Source: Doryteuthis pealeii
Lineage: Eukaryota; Mollusca; Cephalopoda; Myopsida; Loliginidae
Assembly: GCA_023376005.1 (NCBI GenBank)
Contig: CM042147.1
Span: 126,287,690-126,351,689 of the forward strand
Direction: 5' to 3'
Length of the DNA: 64,000 nt
Numbering within the stretch: the stretch's first letter is position 1; the number at the start of each line of letters is the position of its first letter. The position numbers and the translations under genes are program-made. This document shows, one piece after another, positions 32,071 to 44,937 of this stretch. The notes under the pieces are model-generated. The model searched no databases and was not told where the DNA came from. It saw nothing but the letters and a program-made list of their open reading frames with translations.

Positions 32071-33789
32071 TTACTTGCTTTATGAATGCAAGTAATGTTT
32101 AAAATAACAACACTGATTTAATGAAATATATAGATACAGTTATTTTTTATTATGAATGCAAGAAATAAATTAAAAAATAGATAATTAAAAAAAAAAAGGA
32201 AATAACAAAGGTAAATTTGATTATCATGATTTTTTTCATATAGGTACCACAAATTATCCCTGTGAAATTTAAACCCCCCTATATTTAACACAATGAAACT
32301 TGCATAAAGGTTAATATTTTTTTGAAAACTTTTTGTCCCTTCGAAAGAAGAAACATTAACCAAACCCTGATGATTTTTTTAAAAAATGTTCAGCCTACGG
32401 AAATAATGAAAATTAAAACGAAAAACAATGTTTACATTTTTGCACCTTTAAATCAATTGAAATTTAAAGTAGCCAAAAACAAGTTATGGCTAGAGCCTTT
32501 TTTTTTAATTCTATGAAAAATCAATTAATGGTCCGATTTTCACGAAAATTTCCAGAATTACTTAGCTTTTGATGAGAATAATATTTGATTTAATCAAATA
32601 TTAAAAGAAATGCAGCAGTTTCGGAATATTCAGGCATAAGAGTACCTGCAAATTCAAAACTTGCCCTTGGGTATGGTTCTTTTACCTTTGAAACTTACGA
32701 GTACCGGCATAAAAAAGCAAGTTTGTATTACTCGACCAGGACCGGCATGGTAACCTTTCCTAATAACTTAGTAAAGTTTAAAACTTTACTAAGTAAACAA
32801 TTAGCAACAGGTCACAATTTTTAATACAAATAATTTGCAGTTATGTGGCATCAAGTATTCCTATCAAATATGAATAATTTTAAACAGATCTATTTGACCC
32901 ATAGATGGGGCTCTAACAGTAATCACCGCTCTCGGCCAGAGTTGACCTGGGAGTAATGATCATAAAAGGGATAATACTCCATACGCTCTAGTTCTCCTTA
33001 AACTAGAGTCTGACCATCCGATGCAATTTAGTGTCATATCCAGGATATCCCCTTTTTTGGTAGGACAACATTACCCCTCTGCAGTGGATACAGTCTCGGT
33101 ATTCTAAGCCCCCTCCTTTTTTTTTGGGGGGGGGCGAAAATAATACCACCATAAAAGGGCGTGGCACTATCTTTTGTAGTTTAGTGTGTGGGTGTGACGG
33201 TAATTAAGACTACTAAGAAAAAAATAATTAATTTTTTTAGTGTCTGAATTAAACAAAACAAAAATAATAAGGTGTGGTGATAAAACAATTAGCAACTCTT
33301 ACAAACTTCTAAAAATAAATAAATAAATAAAAAGAAAGTTTAACGTAAGAAAGGCTTGGAAACTTTTCGTTAAAGTAATATTAGAAATATAAATCAGTTT
33401 AACATATGCAAAGTATTCTTTATAACCAAGCCTGTCTTACATTAAAACTGTAAAATTAATAATTGTTTTTGTTATATGACCTGCCTGGTTAAATTATCCT
33501 CTTTCTCCATTGATGACCACACGTCACGTCTTCAAAACTGACATTTTACAACTTTCTTCTTTTTTCACACGGTGACAACCTAAAAATGTGTACTAAAAAA
33601 TAAAGTGTCGCACGCTAATTTGTGACTTTAGATAAATAAATATCATTGTCACTTTTTCTTTATTTATTTAAATAAACACGCATATTTTTCCTTAATCAGA
33701 TTTTTAAAAATATATTTACTTCATTGGGATTTAAGGAAAGTATTTTCTATCTTTATTTTCAAACTTGTAGGTTTTAAATTATTGTCAAA

Positions 33790-33900
33790 GTATTTGCTTT
33801 TTGACTTTCGGTGTAACACGACAACTCGTATCGTCTCAGTTTTAATCTGCGCCTCCGCGTAAGTTTGTTTGGATCGCGGGATTTATCTTAGCTGCTCATC
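33790..33900 (+). promoter_or_regulatory. Candidate transcription start / non-coding first exon
   Basis: A CpG-containing patch in otherwise AT-rich DNA holds two strong donors on the plus strand: after 33858 (CCGC then GTAAGTTT) and after 33900 (CATC then GTAAGTAT). No coding frame is evident. Because the copine start codon sits directly behind an acceptor, an upstream 5'UTR exon is required, and this is one of few plausible places. The link is inference only. Confidence 0.25.
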
Positions 33901-34629
33901 GTAAGTATATTTTACTTACCGTTTTTATTTATTCACAATGTTGTTATTAATTAACTGTATATGAGATTACGAAACTATCTTTTTTTTTTGTCACTAACGT
34001 TAGCTTAGAGTTTGTTTTTTTTTGTTTAATGTTTTGTTCATAGAACTTACTTAAGTTAAGTAACTTAACTTTATCCTCATAAAAATCAATGAAGACTTTT
34101 TTGGCATTTGTTTCTTCAAACATTTTATTCGAATTCCTAAATTTTTAACAAAAATAAGGCAAACTTATAATTAATTATTCGTGTGTCGAACTACTTGCTA
34201 CTGTGTATGGGGGGGGGGGGGTTATTTAATGAATTTCCCTCATTTTTTTTATTGTTGGAGAAACAACCTGTTTTTTTCCTTCTGACAGACACGCTCTTGT
34301 GAATTTACATATTTTTCAATTATTTGATTTCTTGGTCATAATTTTAGTTTCATATTTCGTTACAGTAAAAATGTTATTCATCTAAGAGAAAAAGCAATCG
34401 CATTTATCTATGATAAATTGAAATAAAGTTTAATTATAAATTTTCATTCGTGTAATGTAGAACGATTCAATTTTATAAATATATATATGACATTACGAAC
34501 ATTTCCCATTCTTACTTTTCCAAGAAAGTACACTAATGCACGTCTTTCTTCCTATCAAATGCGTGAAACTTTATTTTTTGTGTCACGAGTGTTTGTTTTT
34601 TTATACACCCTCAAGATTGCGTATACATA

Positions 34630-34672
34630 TTTTTAATGATGAAAGTTAAGTGGCGGGTATATACATATTATT

Positions 34673-34707
<35 letters not shown>

Positions 34708-34790
34708 TAACAATATGAAACGTATAAAAAACAATTTACCAAATGTTTTTCTCTCTCTACCCGCCACTTAACTTTCATCATTAAAAATTC
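34630..34790. repeat. Hairpin around a CT microsatellite
   Basis: GATGAAAGTTAAGTGGCGGG (34638) and CCCGCCACTTAACTTTCATC (about 34760) are perfect complements enclosing (CT)n at 34678-34703. Confidence 0.65.
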
Positions 34791-35429
34791 CAGAAATCTG
34801 TAACGGGTATTTTTTTATGTAGGTGTGGTCTTCCAATGATGGTGACGGGCCTTCCCAAAAATGAGAACAAATCAATTGCACATGGCTAAGACAATCCTTA
34901 AATATTTTGCTGCTTACTTATTGCAGGATGATCTGTAGTGCATTCGATCCCGACTAAACAAAACACTCCTTATGTCAAACTACGTTTAGTAAATAATGAA
35001 CGTTTTTAAAACTTCTTAAAACTTAGTTCTTTTGGCTTCTGTTTTTTTCTTCCAAACGTCGTTAAATGTGTTTTTACTTTTGTATTTTTTAACATAAAGA
35101 TTACATTTTCTTTCTTTTTATGTTATACAACTACACACGCACACACATATATATTAATTTTGGTGCTGGATTTATCTAAAAAAAATATTTAGCAGACGCA
35201 AAATGTGCTGTTTTTATCGATCCAATTTTTCTAGAGTCCGTCTCCTCGACCATATTGAATATATTTCTTTGTTGCGTAAAGTAGTACAAATTTAAATTTT
35301 GAGTGACTTATCTGTTCATTAAGAGAAAAATGTATTATTCGCATTATTCAAGACATTGACAACAATTCAAATGTATGTGGCTGAGGATACGCCCCCCACC
35401 CCACCTCTAAAAAAAAATCGGATCATCGA

Positions 35430-35510
35430 AAGTATGTAGCACCCAGTGAGAATCGAACTTCCTAACAATGGTCTGCTTATCACCATTATTCCACGTGAGT
35501 TGCCCATAGC
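35430..35510 (-). mobile_element. tRNA-like SINE head fragment
   Basis: The minus strand reads AACTCACGTGGAATAATGGT, then AAGTTCGATTCTCACTGG, a degenerate box A and good box B. The body is missing. Not a functional tRNA: no acceptor stem. Confidence 0.4.
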
Positions 35511-35959
35511 GAGAAAGTTTAACTCGACCATTTAGGAAGTTTATAAAATTATAACTAGTTGCAATAAATGCTGCATAAGTTTCAACTTTGGTGTAAAAAT
35601 AAAATACAGCTTTTTTTTTATCTATTTATTAATTTTTATTTATTTATTTATCTTTTTTTTTTTCTATTTATTTTATTTTATTGTTTTGTTAACCCAATTC
35701 TTTTTTAAATTGTGCTTTTTAAGTGTACTATCGAAAATCAAATCACGCAGCAAATAAAAAAGGGTTTTACACACGCACATTTCCCGTTATGTGTACGTAC
35801 ATGTATCGTGCAAAAATACACAGACCTGTTAAACTTTAATTAGACGATTTTGTGGGAATTTAAAAAAATAAATAGAATTAAAAAAAAACGATTCTTTTCT
35901 TTAACAGTTAAACCATCGTTTTTTCTTTTGTTTGTTTGTTTTTGTTTTTGTTTTTTTTT

Positions 35960-36375
35960 GTCATCATCATGTCGCGCAATTAGCACGGATATCCATGACA
36001 TTCTCTCGCCAACCTTCTCTATCATTCATTGCGCTAGGGAGGTCCTATGCGCAGCATCCAGTATCCGTGCAGAGTTGGTCAATGCAGGTCCTTGCTGGGC
36101 GGCGCACGTTAGTATGTCCATGTGCTGGCTTCCACAGGAGAACATCGCTTATGAGTTCGTCCTTGCTCCTCCAGTATGTCTTGTCCGTCTCACTCAGTGG
36201 TTTGTGAGATAGGAGGCAGGTGGCCATACAGCTGCTTCCTTGTGGGGTGATGTTTTTCACGACTTGTTCAAGACCGCACTGCAGCATTCTTGTGCAGCTC
36301 CCATTTATCTTATCTTCAAGGCACCTCATTAGGGTCCAAGTGGTGCAGCCATACAACAGCACTGATACAACAACA
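35960..36375 (-). mobile_element. LINE 3' fragment
   Basis: Minus-strand copy: LLYGCTTWTLMRCLEDKING, then TDKTYWRSKDELISDVLLW and KPAHGHTNVRRPARTCI. Same family as 23313-23713, with the same (GAT)n terminus at 35961-35970. Confidence 0.75.
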
Positions 36376-36424
36376 ACAGCTTGGAAGAATTGTTGTTTTT
36401 TGTAATTTATAAAGAAAAGAACAC

Positions 36425-36870
36425 TAGAGTAGCAGTACTCCTAGGTTTGTAATGGAGTTAACGAGTGTGGCAGACAGGTTGAGAGTTAAAGAAGTAAAAC
36501 GAACAACTTAAATATGAATAAAAGACTTGTATTACATATAAAGAATTGCAAACTTTAGTTTCGTTCGCGCAAATAATAATATTTGTCACTTAACTGTTGT
36601 ATCCTGGGATAGGGTATTATCGGAGCCCTTTGCTACGGCCTTCTGATAAGTTCGGATATGATGGACTTCTGCTTGCATCCGACTCTGATTCTGGTTGTCT
36701 GTTGAAGAATAGGAGCGACCCTATTTTAGGTCTGTCTCCGGTGAGGGTTGAATCAGAAGAGGCATGAGTCTGCTTATTCAGCTTTGCCACCAAAGTATGC
36801 TGGCTCATGATTGGTTGGTTTGAAACAGAGGCTCGCAGACAAAGGACGATAACCCCCATACCCCAGAATT
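36425..36870 (-). mobile_element. Reverse copy of 29655-30110
   Basis: The minus strand starts GAATTCTGGGGTATGGGGGT and encodes a degenerate frame CLRASVSNQPIMSQHTLVAK, matching 29690-29750 of the plus copy. Confidence 0.6.
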
Positions 36871-37094
36871 CTTAATAAATTCCCACATAATCAGCGAATT
36901 ATCAGATTTTAATAAAAATTTTCGGCATTTAAAGTAATAAAAGATGAGGTTTCTTTTAAGATAGTTTTCCTCAAACTTCTGAAGACGTTTTTGTTTCTTA
37001 TTTTTTTGTTGTCATGCGCCCCCCACCACCACCCCGACTCTCAATCATTTTTTGACCCCTATAAGGAAAGTGCATGTGAATAATTTTTTCGGGC

Positions 37095-37340
37095 TGGTTT
37101 AGCTCAGTCGGTAGAGCGTTCAGCTAGTAAACCACAAGGTTCCTAGTTCGATACCGGCCCTTGCCAACTCAGCATATGAATAGCATAGGGATCTGTGCAG
37201 TAAAGTAAGGAGCTGATGGTAGGTGTGGCGCTCCACCTCAGACGCCAAAACAATCTCCTTGGTCTAGCGCTAGTGAAAAGGGAATAGACTCGCTAGCTGA
37301 TTGGCTGATACCGACTTTAAGCCACCCCGACGACTTTACT
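37095..37340 (+). mobile_element. tRNA-derived SINE, type A
   Basis: One of the best preserved copies: GGTTTAGCTCAGTCGGTAGA head, GGTTCCTAGTTCGATACC box B, full body and CGACGACTTTAC tail. Confidence 0.82.
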
Positions 37341-37840
37341 TACTACATGTTTAAAAGATAATTTAACGGAGAATTAGATTTTTTTTATAACAGTTTGTCT
37401 ACTTGTTCGTACAGATGCCTTCTTTTAGGTTTTAAAAAAACCCTGTAAAATTGTTAAGTTTCTGACCACCATCCTTGGCTAGTTGAAAAGGACTTAAAGT
37501 AAGTAAGTAAATCCTGAGCTTTAGAATCATTTAGTAAGTGAATAAGTCCTGGGTTATGGAATCCTACGTAGTGTCAAAGGTTCAGTGATATAATCCTATG
37601 TTCCGTCATCCACGAAGGTTCAAGTAGTTGTGAGTAGCTAAGATCAGAACAGCCAATATAAATAACAATATCAGCAGCAGAGTACTGCCAGTGATTGGCC
37701 AATAGGTTGGTCACATAGTTCTCGGCGAGTCTATAAGTAGAAGTGGGATTTTAACACACACCTTATATCCCAAAATTCTCAACAAAAATAAAGTAGAATA
37801 TTGCCCGTCTAAGCATTATTTTTTTCTTACTGTATTATAG

Positions 37841-37965
37841 GGAGCTGATGGTATGTGTGGCACTCCACCTCAGATGTAAAAGCAATCTCCCTGGTCTAAC
37901 GCTAGTGAAAAGGGGATAGACTTCCTCGCTGTCAGACTGATACTGACAATAGGCCTACTTACTTT
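37841..37965 (+). mobile_element. SINE type A, 3' half only
   Basis: Starts abruptly at GGAGCTGATGGTATGTGTGG and keeps only the tRNA-unrelated body, consistent with 5' truncation. Confidence 0.65.
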
Positions 37966-38097
37966 AAGCTTTATTCTGAAAGACCACTTCTGTATTCTGA
38001 CAGTTAACTGTTTAAAGAAAATAAACTTCTTTCTTGCTGTATTTACATTATATTTTGCAATCTTCTGGCTATTGAGAAAAGTGATATGAAAGATAAT

Positions 38098-38522
38098 TTG
38101 TATTATTCAGACTATTGTCCTCATCTTTATTATTATCTGTACAATGTTTCGGGTGATGTGCCCTCTGGCATTCTTCGGGTATTTCTTGTCAATGTCCAAT
38201 TAGACACATGGCATGGTGGATATAGGTGTTGAGTTAATACAGTTCTAAGTGACAGTTATCTCTTGGCAGGCTGCAGGTTCAATCCTGATCAAGGGCGACA
38301 GTAACATAGAATAATAATTAACACAGCTTAACCAGTCATGGTTAGCGGAATGAGAACAGTATACCCCTGTGGATTGAATAAAGGATTGGGTTCAAAGTTC
38401 CCTGAAGGCTCCTGGTTATGACAAGAAGGTTCCTGACAAGAAATACCTGAAGAAGGCCAGAGGGCACATCAGACGAAACATTGTACAGATAGCAATAAAG
38501 ATGACGACAATAATCCGAATAA
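38098..38522. mobile_element. Inverted-repeat element
   Basis: Arms 38098-38170 and 38440-38522 share GTACAATGTTTCGGGTGATG/its complement. The inner part resembles 10560-10760 in the IMPACT intron. Confidence 0.5.
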
Positions 38523-38779
38523 TCCAAAATATGAAAGTCGGTGGCTAAATACTGGCTTTAACTATTATTGTTATGGAGAGTTATCTCCCCTAACAATTTG
38601 GACACAGTATACTCACTGTCGAAAAGCAGAGAGACAGAACACAAGAACTTAGCTGCTTGGTGAAATCTCAACTCAAATTTTTCTGCCTGCTTGCAATCAC
38701 GTCGCTGACACCACTGCCAAGAAATTCGGCTCATTTATTCCTCCACTCCTCTCCCACAAACCCTCTCACTTCCGGTCTG

Positions 38780-38833
38780 TACTCTTATAAAAGAAACTTA
38801 ACTTTCGGGCGCTATTTCTTTTCCTAGCCCGAG
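38780..38833 (+). promoter_or_regulatory. Candidate TATA promoter with short exon
   Basis: A TATAAAAG box at 38786-38793 is followed about 40 bp later by CTAGCCCGAG and a consensus donor GTAAGAG after 38833. The upstream 100 bp are relatively C-rich. It could be an alternative copine 5' exon or a retroelement promoter. No coding sequence is seen. Confidence 0.2.
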
Positions 38834-39091
38834 GTAAGAGGAGTTGCATTTGTTTTATCTTTATATCACAATGAATACATCACATGGTCTATAGTTGAAC
38901 TCTTATCCAAACTCATCCTACTGTATTCCCAGTCAGTGAGAATAAATAAAACAAATATTGTTATATGTTAAACATATTTCACTGTTTTTGTTATCTTTTG
39001 TTAGTCCTACATCTTGGGATAAAACAATTATATTTTTAAAATTTTTATCCATGAGCTTCCTTTTGTTGTAATTAAATATAGATAGATCTGT

Positions 39092-39975
39092 CAAGATACA
39101 ATAAATAATTATCTCCCTTTGATAATTTGTATGTCCATTAGGAGCCTCTGTAGTGGTCACATGACATTTCCAGAAACCCATTCTTGACTTCTTTTTCATC
39201 TCTTGGTCTTTGAACTGTAGAGATGTTGTTTCTGACAACACCCAAATAACTCTTTTACCTACCCTTATCAGGTAAGCCTTTCTATTTTTGTAACCTTCCA
39301 CATACTGCTTATTCATGTAGATTTGTGTATTCTTTCTTATCATGGATAAACTATACTACTAATATTGGTCATTGGTGAGTGGGGACTCTGAAGCAAACCA
39401 ATAATACTAAGCAAAGTGATAGATGTCAGAATACAATAAATAATTATCTCCCTTTGATAATTAGGAACCTCTGTAGTGGTCACATGACAGTTACAGAAAC
39501 GCATTCCTGACTTCTTTTTCATCTCTGGTCTTTGAACTGTAAAGATGTTGTTTCTGACAACTGACAAGGAACTCTTTGTTACGATTTTTGTGGTCATCCT
39601 TTAGGCTTCAAGCAAGAGCACTTGTCCAGAGGAGATCCTTGATGTTAAGTAGAGCACGATCCTTAGTAAAGAATCCTTTGGTTGTTCCTTGGTGCTCCTC
39701 AGTCTTGCAGGTCCTTCGTCAATGATTGCAAATGGACATCAGTCAGTATCAGCCGATTAAGTAGTTAACCAGCTATGTATTCGGGCTGTTGTTTGGCTGA
39801 GGTATAAACCATGTGACCTCGCTTAGTCTATAAATTTAAGTGGTGTATTTTAGCACACCTTATATATCAAAATATTCCAACACTCTTTTACCTACCCTTA
39901 TCACGTAAGCCTTTTTCTATTTTGTACCCCCTTTCACATACTACTTATTCATTGAAATGTGTGCATTCTTTCTTT
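39092..39975. repeat. Direct repeats in tandem order
   Basis: 39092-39240 recurs at 39425-39560 (AATAATTATCTCCCTTTGAT to GATGTTGTTTCTGACAAC). 39252-39335 recurs at 39891-39975 (CTCTTTTACCTACCCTTATC). No coding frame. Confidence 0.7.
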
Positions 39976-40164
39976 GTAATACCACTTGTAGGTATATTGT
40001 GTGTATAAAATATTACATTTTCTAGTATGTACAAATGAGTTTATCTTGTCTTTTCTTCTGTTGTGTTCAGTGTTAGTATATCACAGATATACTAATGCTA
40101 ATATTGGTCCTTGTTGGGTGGGGACTCTACTAAAATATCTTCACCACCACCAAGCAACCAATAC

Positions 40165-40506
40165 CAGAGATGCTGATAGGTACGCATCCTACTTCCCTGA
40201 TGCACAAAAATCTAAATAGACGCAGTAAAATCATATCCATGTATCCTAGTGTTTTTCTTTTTTCTTCCCTCACCATTTCAAGCTAACTGTAAATACATTT
40301 CAATAGTTTTTTAGAAATGAATTACACTGGATAGTTTACAAGGTAGGAGTTAGACGGCTTTAATTATTTACCCAGATCATAAATAAAAACCCTACATTTT
40401 ATTAAGAAACTTTAGTTGGGACCCATAGATTTTCCTGGGGACTCATTCAAAACAATTATGTGTGTCCCAGGATGCACTAAATCAAAAAACTATCAGCATC
40501 ACTGCA
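40165..40506. mobile_element. MITE-like element with GATGCTGATAG ends
   Basis: Starts AGAGATGCTGATAGG and ends ACTATCAGCATCACTG, about 340 bp. Other copies: 11115-11450, 24517-24807, 25869-26206, 40740-41023, 46728-46998 and part at 1-143; a miniature copy is at 55287-55393. No coding capacity. Confidence 0.65.
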
Positions 40507-40540
40507 GTTATGTGAAAAAGTTAAAATCCCCTTCACATTT

Positions 40541-40671
40541 TGTGGGTGACGATAGCCGAGTGGTTAAGCTGTCTGCCTGATGCTGAATCGATCAGGTTTC
40601 TATCCCGGCTGTAGATAGCTCACAAAATGTCTAGCCACACTGAAGAGACTTGGTAAGTCGAAACACGTGGA

Positions 40672-40676
<5 letters not shown>
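40541..40676 (+). mobile_element. tRNA-like SINE, type B, single
   Basis: GATAGCCGAGTGGTTAAGCT followed by a CTGAATCGATCAGGTTT region gives a Leu/Ser-tRNA-like head. Tail GTCGAAACACGTGGATAAC then (TA)n and (CA)n. Confidence 0.7.
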
Positions 40677-40737
<61 letters not shown>

Positions 40738-40739
40738 AA

Positions 40740-41023
40740 CGATGATAGATACGTGTCCTGTGTCCCTGATGCACAAAAATCTAAAAGAACACAGTAAAAT
40801 CATATCCATACATCCCAATGTTTTTCTTTTCCCTCACCATTTCAAGCTAACTGAATACATTTCAATAGTTTCTTAAAAACGAATTACATAGGATAGGTTA
40901 CAAGGTAAGAATTAGACAGCTTTAGTTGAGACCCATAAATTTTCCCTGGGGACTCATTCAAAACAAATATGTGCATCCCAAGATGCAATAAAAATCAAAA
41001 ATGCTATCAGCATCACTGCAATA
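40740..41023. mobile_element. GATGCTGATAG element, shortened
   Basis: Second copy only ~230 bp after the one at 40165, following an AT/AC microsatellite that belongs to a type B SINE. Confidence 0.6.
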
Positions 41024-41779
41024 CTGCTTTTTTTTTTTTCTTTTCTTTTTTGCTTTTTTTTAAACACAAGAGAATTTTGACTAGATATATGGACAATAAG
41101 TTTATTGATTATATTGGAGACATGTAAAAAATATTACATTCACTCAAATGAATATATTAGTATTGTTATAACAAAAATTCTTAAAGATGAAAGCTTGGTT
41201 TTATTTTAAATCAAAAGAAAATGGATATATATCAATAGACAAAGAAAAACAAAGAAACTTCTTTCTAGTACTTTTAAAAAGATAATAAAAAGATGTAAAA
41301 AAATTATGCTATTGCTATACTGGCTAATACATTGTGACTCGAGCAACAATGATAAAAATGATACTAGCTTTAATAATTGATGGAACATTGTCATTATTCC
41401 AGCACAGAACTTCAGACAATACAAGATAGGCCAAAGTGTTCCAGCTGTTACATTGTGATTCAAATAACAATGAAATCTAAGTATCTTATAAACAGGCATA
41501 TATAGTAAATTAGTAGGTATGTTCAATAGCCAGAGTTAAAGGAAGATTCAAAGTCTGAAAATGGTGTGTAAATTTTGGAAAAAAAATCAACAGGAGCCTA
41601 TATATGTCAATTTCATATGAGACAGTTACACTGCATAGCCAAAAAAATGTAAGAAAAAAAATAAGAGATTAAATTATTATATTGGTTTATTTAGTTTTTT
41701 TTTGTTTTTTTTGGTTAATGGCATATCAACCATTATTCAGTGCCAAAGCTATTCATGTAGTGGTACTATTTAACCTATA

Positions 41780-41934
41780 GTTGGGAGAGTGGGGTGTAAA
41801 TAGTAGGGCACACTGGGCTCTTTAAACTTGGTTAGGCTATCAATCTAGAGGAGAAGGAAAACTCTGAATTCAAACCTGTTAAACTCCACTTAAGAAATTG
41901 AGCATGTCTCACATCCTGCTTGTATAGAGGGGTC

Positions 41935-41938
<4 letters not shown>
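41780..41938 (+). mobile_element. SINE type C, 3' part
   Basis: Starts near TTGGGAGAGTGGGGTGTAAA and keeps TGTTAAACTCCACTTAAG and AGGGGTCGGTAAATATATAT, running into (AT)n(GT)n. Confidence 0.5.
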
Positions 41939-41991
<53 letters not shown>

Positions 41992-42574
41992 ATAATACTA
42001 AATTGGACCCTTATGTTATGTCCATCAGGTTGCTAAGCCCAATCTTTATCTTTTTGTTTAACCATATAAAGTAGGTATCAGGGTGAAATGTTCCTTGCCA
42101 GAAACCAAAGTTATGACTTTTTTTTTCTGGTCACTGAAAAATGGTGTTGTTTATATTTGTTGTACAAGGAATTATAATAGGGTTATTAAAGGTAGATGGT
42201 TTAACCAAAAAAAAACGATTTTTTCCAGTTTCATCTCCGCCCTGTCGGCTGGGGCGTTAGAATGCACCGACTGCACCTCTGCAGAGGGGTAAGACTCCCC
42301 CAATGGGGCCACCTGTTGGCCGTGGGTGGCAACAATTTTTTCCAGTTTCATCTGTTCCCCGGAAGCTGCACCAAGATTATTATATAAAACCAAAACTGTT
42401 CAGTGTAGTGATATTACTACTGAGTAACTATGTCGAAGGAAACACGGTTGAAAAAAAAATTACAGATTTTAATAAAATTCAATTTGATCAATGTTTGTAC
42501 CATTGTTAGAGGACAAGATTGAACAAATGTATGATAAAAACATTTTACTATTTTTTAGGAAATGTGAAATATAA

Positions 42575-42819
42575 AGTACTTGGACCATATTACCTTTAGG
42601 CACACCTTTTTGATCTCGATTAAGAAAGGACATGTTTTTCATTTACACCGTCAATATCCAGTTGTTTGTTAGGGGTTAGGGTTAGGGGTTTTATAATTTT
42701 TTTTAAATCTAAAAATCGTCTGTTAAAACAACCAGATATTGACGGTGTAAATGAAAAACATGTCCTTTCTTAATCGAGATCAAAAAGGGGTGCCTAAAGG
42801 TCATATGATCCAAGTACTT
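42575..42819. mobile_element. Hairpin MITE
   Basis: Arms of about 95 bp, 42575-42672 and 42728-42819, with very few mismatches (AAGTACTTGGACCATAT versus its complement) and an AT-rich loop. No protein. Confidence 0.7.
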
Positions 42820-42929
42820 TTGTGATAAAAGTAAATAATTTGTGCCCCCCCCCCCTAAATATCTAATCATTATTATGCAAGAGAATGAATGGTTTCCTTA
42901 GAAAGAAAAAATACTGGCAACTGATCTGG

Positions 42930-43181
42930 CAAATGCTCATAAGGTCATTAATCATCTTAATAACAGCAACCTTGAGCACCTTTTTGATTTCCATGTTTCT
43001 AACACACGTGGGCATACCTAAAATGTCAAAAAATATCATAGCTCATGAATTTCGGAAATATTTTTTCATGCTCAGAGTTGACGAGGCATGGAATAAGCTG
43101 CCTGTGTCTATTGTAGGCTGCCAAATCACTGCATCTTTCAAAGCCTCCATGCTTCCTGTAAACCACCAACACTATACCTGA
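42930..43181 (+). mobile_element. Degenerate LINE fragment (AWNKLP motif)
   Basis: The frame contains HEFRKYFFMLRVDEAWNKLP followed by VGCQITASFKASM. The F.LRVV.AWN.LP motif is common at the end of jockey/CR1-like reverse-transcriptase ORFs. Only a short remnant, with no start or catalytic motif. Confidence 0.5.
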
Positions 43182-43279
43182 TACCCCCCTCCACACACAT
43201 ATGCACACACACGTACACATACATGTATATTATTACTGTACACTATTCATGTTCCTGACACTAATACATTATTCTATGT

Positions 43280-44136
43280 CAGTGGTTCTCAAACAGTGCG
43301 ACTGGGCGCACTGGTGCACCCCAGAGCTTTTTCAAGTGCGCTCTATAGTATTCCTGAAAAATCTATCCAGATATGAAAAGCAGATGTATACTAAGTTACT
43401 ATATTATACCATTTCTTTACGAACACTCTGCTTGTTTCGTTGCAACATTATTATGATAGTTACAAGTTACTTTTCTGCGCAATATGACTGGATTAGAAAC
43501 CCTTTTGTAGAAACTGCAATAGATTCTAGTTTAACCCTAACAGAAAAAGAAGAACTGGCAGCTGTGTCCACTGATCATGGATTAATGATTAAATACAAAG
43601 AATTGTCTCTTGAAGCTTTTTGGATTTCTATCAAAAAACAACATGTGTCAATATCTAAAAAAGCGCTGACCATTTTATTTTCAATTTTCCACCTCATATT
43701 TATGTGAACTGGGATTTTAAACACTCGCCTCAATTAAGTGTAAAAAGAGAGGAACTCTTCAATGCATTGATGAGCAAATGAGAGTTTGTCTCTCAAACAT
43801 AAGACCAAACATTGAAGAAATCGCAAGGTCTCATCAAACTCATGTTTCTCATTAACACAGGAATTAATAAACTTCATAGAGGTATGTTAAGTTTGCTTTT
43901 GTTAAATGTGTTATTTTTTATATATTTAACAGTTAACTTAATAAGATATTAGTCCTATTTTGTATACAGTGCGCTATCAAGTATCTGTAGTACTGTAAGT
44001 GCACCCAGACTGTATAAAGTTTGAGAATCACTGAGTTAACTTAATAACATATTAGTCCTATTTTGTATTCAGTGCGCTATCAAGTATCTGTAGTACTGTA
44101 AGTGCGCCCAGACTTTATAAAGTTTGAGAACCACTG
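43280..44136 (+). mobile_element. hAT transposon remnant (ZBED5-like transposase), complete ends
   Basis: Begins CAGTGGTTCTCAAAC and ends TTTGAGAACCACTG. The flanks TTCTATGT (43272-43279) and TTTTATGT (44137-44144) look like an 8-bp target duplication with one mismatch. Inside, frames read KYKELSLEAFWISIKKQHVS, then with frameshifts LCELGF-like and MRVCLSNIRPNIEEIARSHQ, resembling the C-terminal hAT dimerisation region of ZBED5-type proteins. The right 103 bp are tandemly duplicated. Inactive: most of the transposase is missing. Confidence 0.78.
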
Positions 44137-44642
44137 TTTTATGTACTAGACAAGACTTTGATGAGTTGTGGTGCACCTGAGCACTGTGCACAATACATTT
44201 CATTATTAAAACTAGAAACTGAAGTACCAAGGAAAAAAATAACCAAAATTGATAAACTGCGCAACTCTAAAGGTCATAAATATTAACCACTCAACAATGT
44301 TTATAAACTTATAAATCCTCACAGAAACCAAGTTTGATGCTATGGATGTGCTTTTTGATGAAATAAAGACTGGGATAGATGAATTTATGCTAAGTTTATA
44401 TAACTAAAAATCTTGTCCATAGGGCAAGTTTTCAGCTAGCTGTTAATCATTTATTTTTCTTCACTGATCCCATAACTCGGTTTGGTCATGGGAGAGGGTG
44501 CTACTCATGTAGTGTGTCTTGGGCAGAGCAGAAATAATCTGGCAAAACCCACCTCTAGCTCTTGTTTGAATTCAATTTTCCTTCTCATAGGCTGGTTGCC
44601 ATACCAAGGTTAAAGAGCCCAGTCTTTCCTACTTTAATGTGC

Positions 44643-44830
44643 TTGTAGTGATATGATAAGAAGAACTGGAAGTTAACGCATTTAAAGCAGAAATAAAATG
44701 ACGAAAGTAAGCAATCTGCACATAGGATCAGCGCAGGTAGAAAGCAAAAATAGAAATAATGAAAATGATAATTTTGGACCAATCAGAGGCCTTCACACCT
44801 AAAAAGAAGTTTAAAAACAAAGACAGAATC
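44643..44830 (+). mobile_element. LTR-like repeat, 5' part
   Basis: CTTGTAGTGATATGATAAGA to AACAAAGACAGAATC. Truncated at a (GT)n run. Confidence 0.5.
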
Positions 44831-44937
44831 ATAGTGTGTGTGTGTGTGTCTACAAATATATTTGTCCAAGCTGAAACTGCAGTGTTCAGTCTAGTAGAAG
44901 TTCAATGCCGAATTTAAAACCAGAGACTGAAGTTATT

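Larger units (their letters stand above)
32100..35420. other. Gene-poor interval
   Basis: Apart from a retroposon piece (32885-33115), the candidate start region at 33790-33900 and the hairpin at 34630-34790, only AT-rich sequence with homopolymers is seen. Confidence 0.6.

Noticed and set aside
42660..42690. TTAGGG-like telomeric repeats (GGGGTTAGGGTTAGGGG)
   Set aside because: Only about two units, lying in the loop of a hairpin MITE; too short to call an interstitial telomere.
42885..43181. 98-codon frame as an independent gene
   Set aside because: The only recognisable part is a LINE C-terminal motif (DEAWNKLP); the remainder is degenerate, so it is listed as a LINE remnant.
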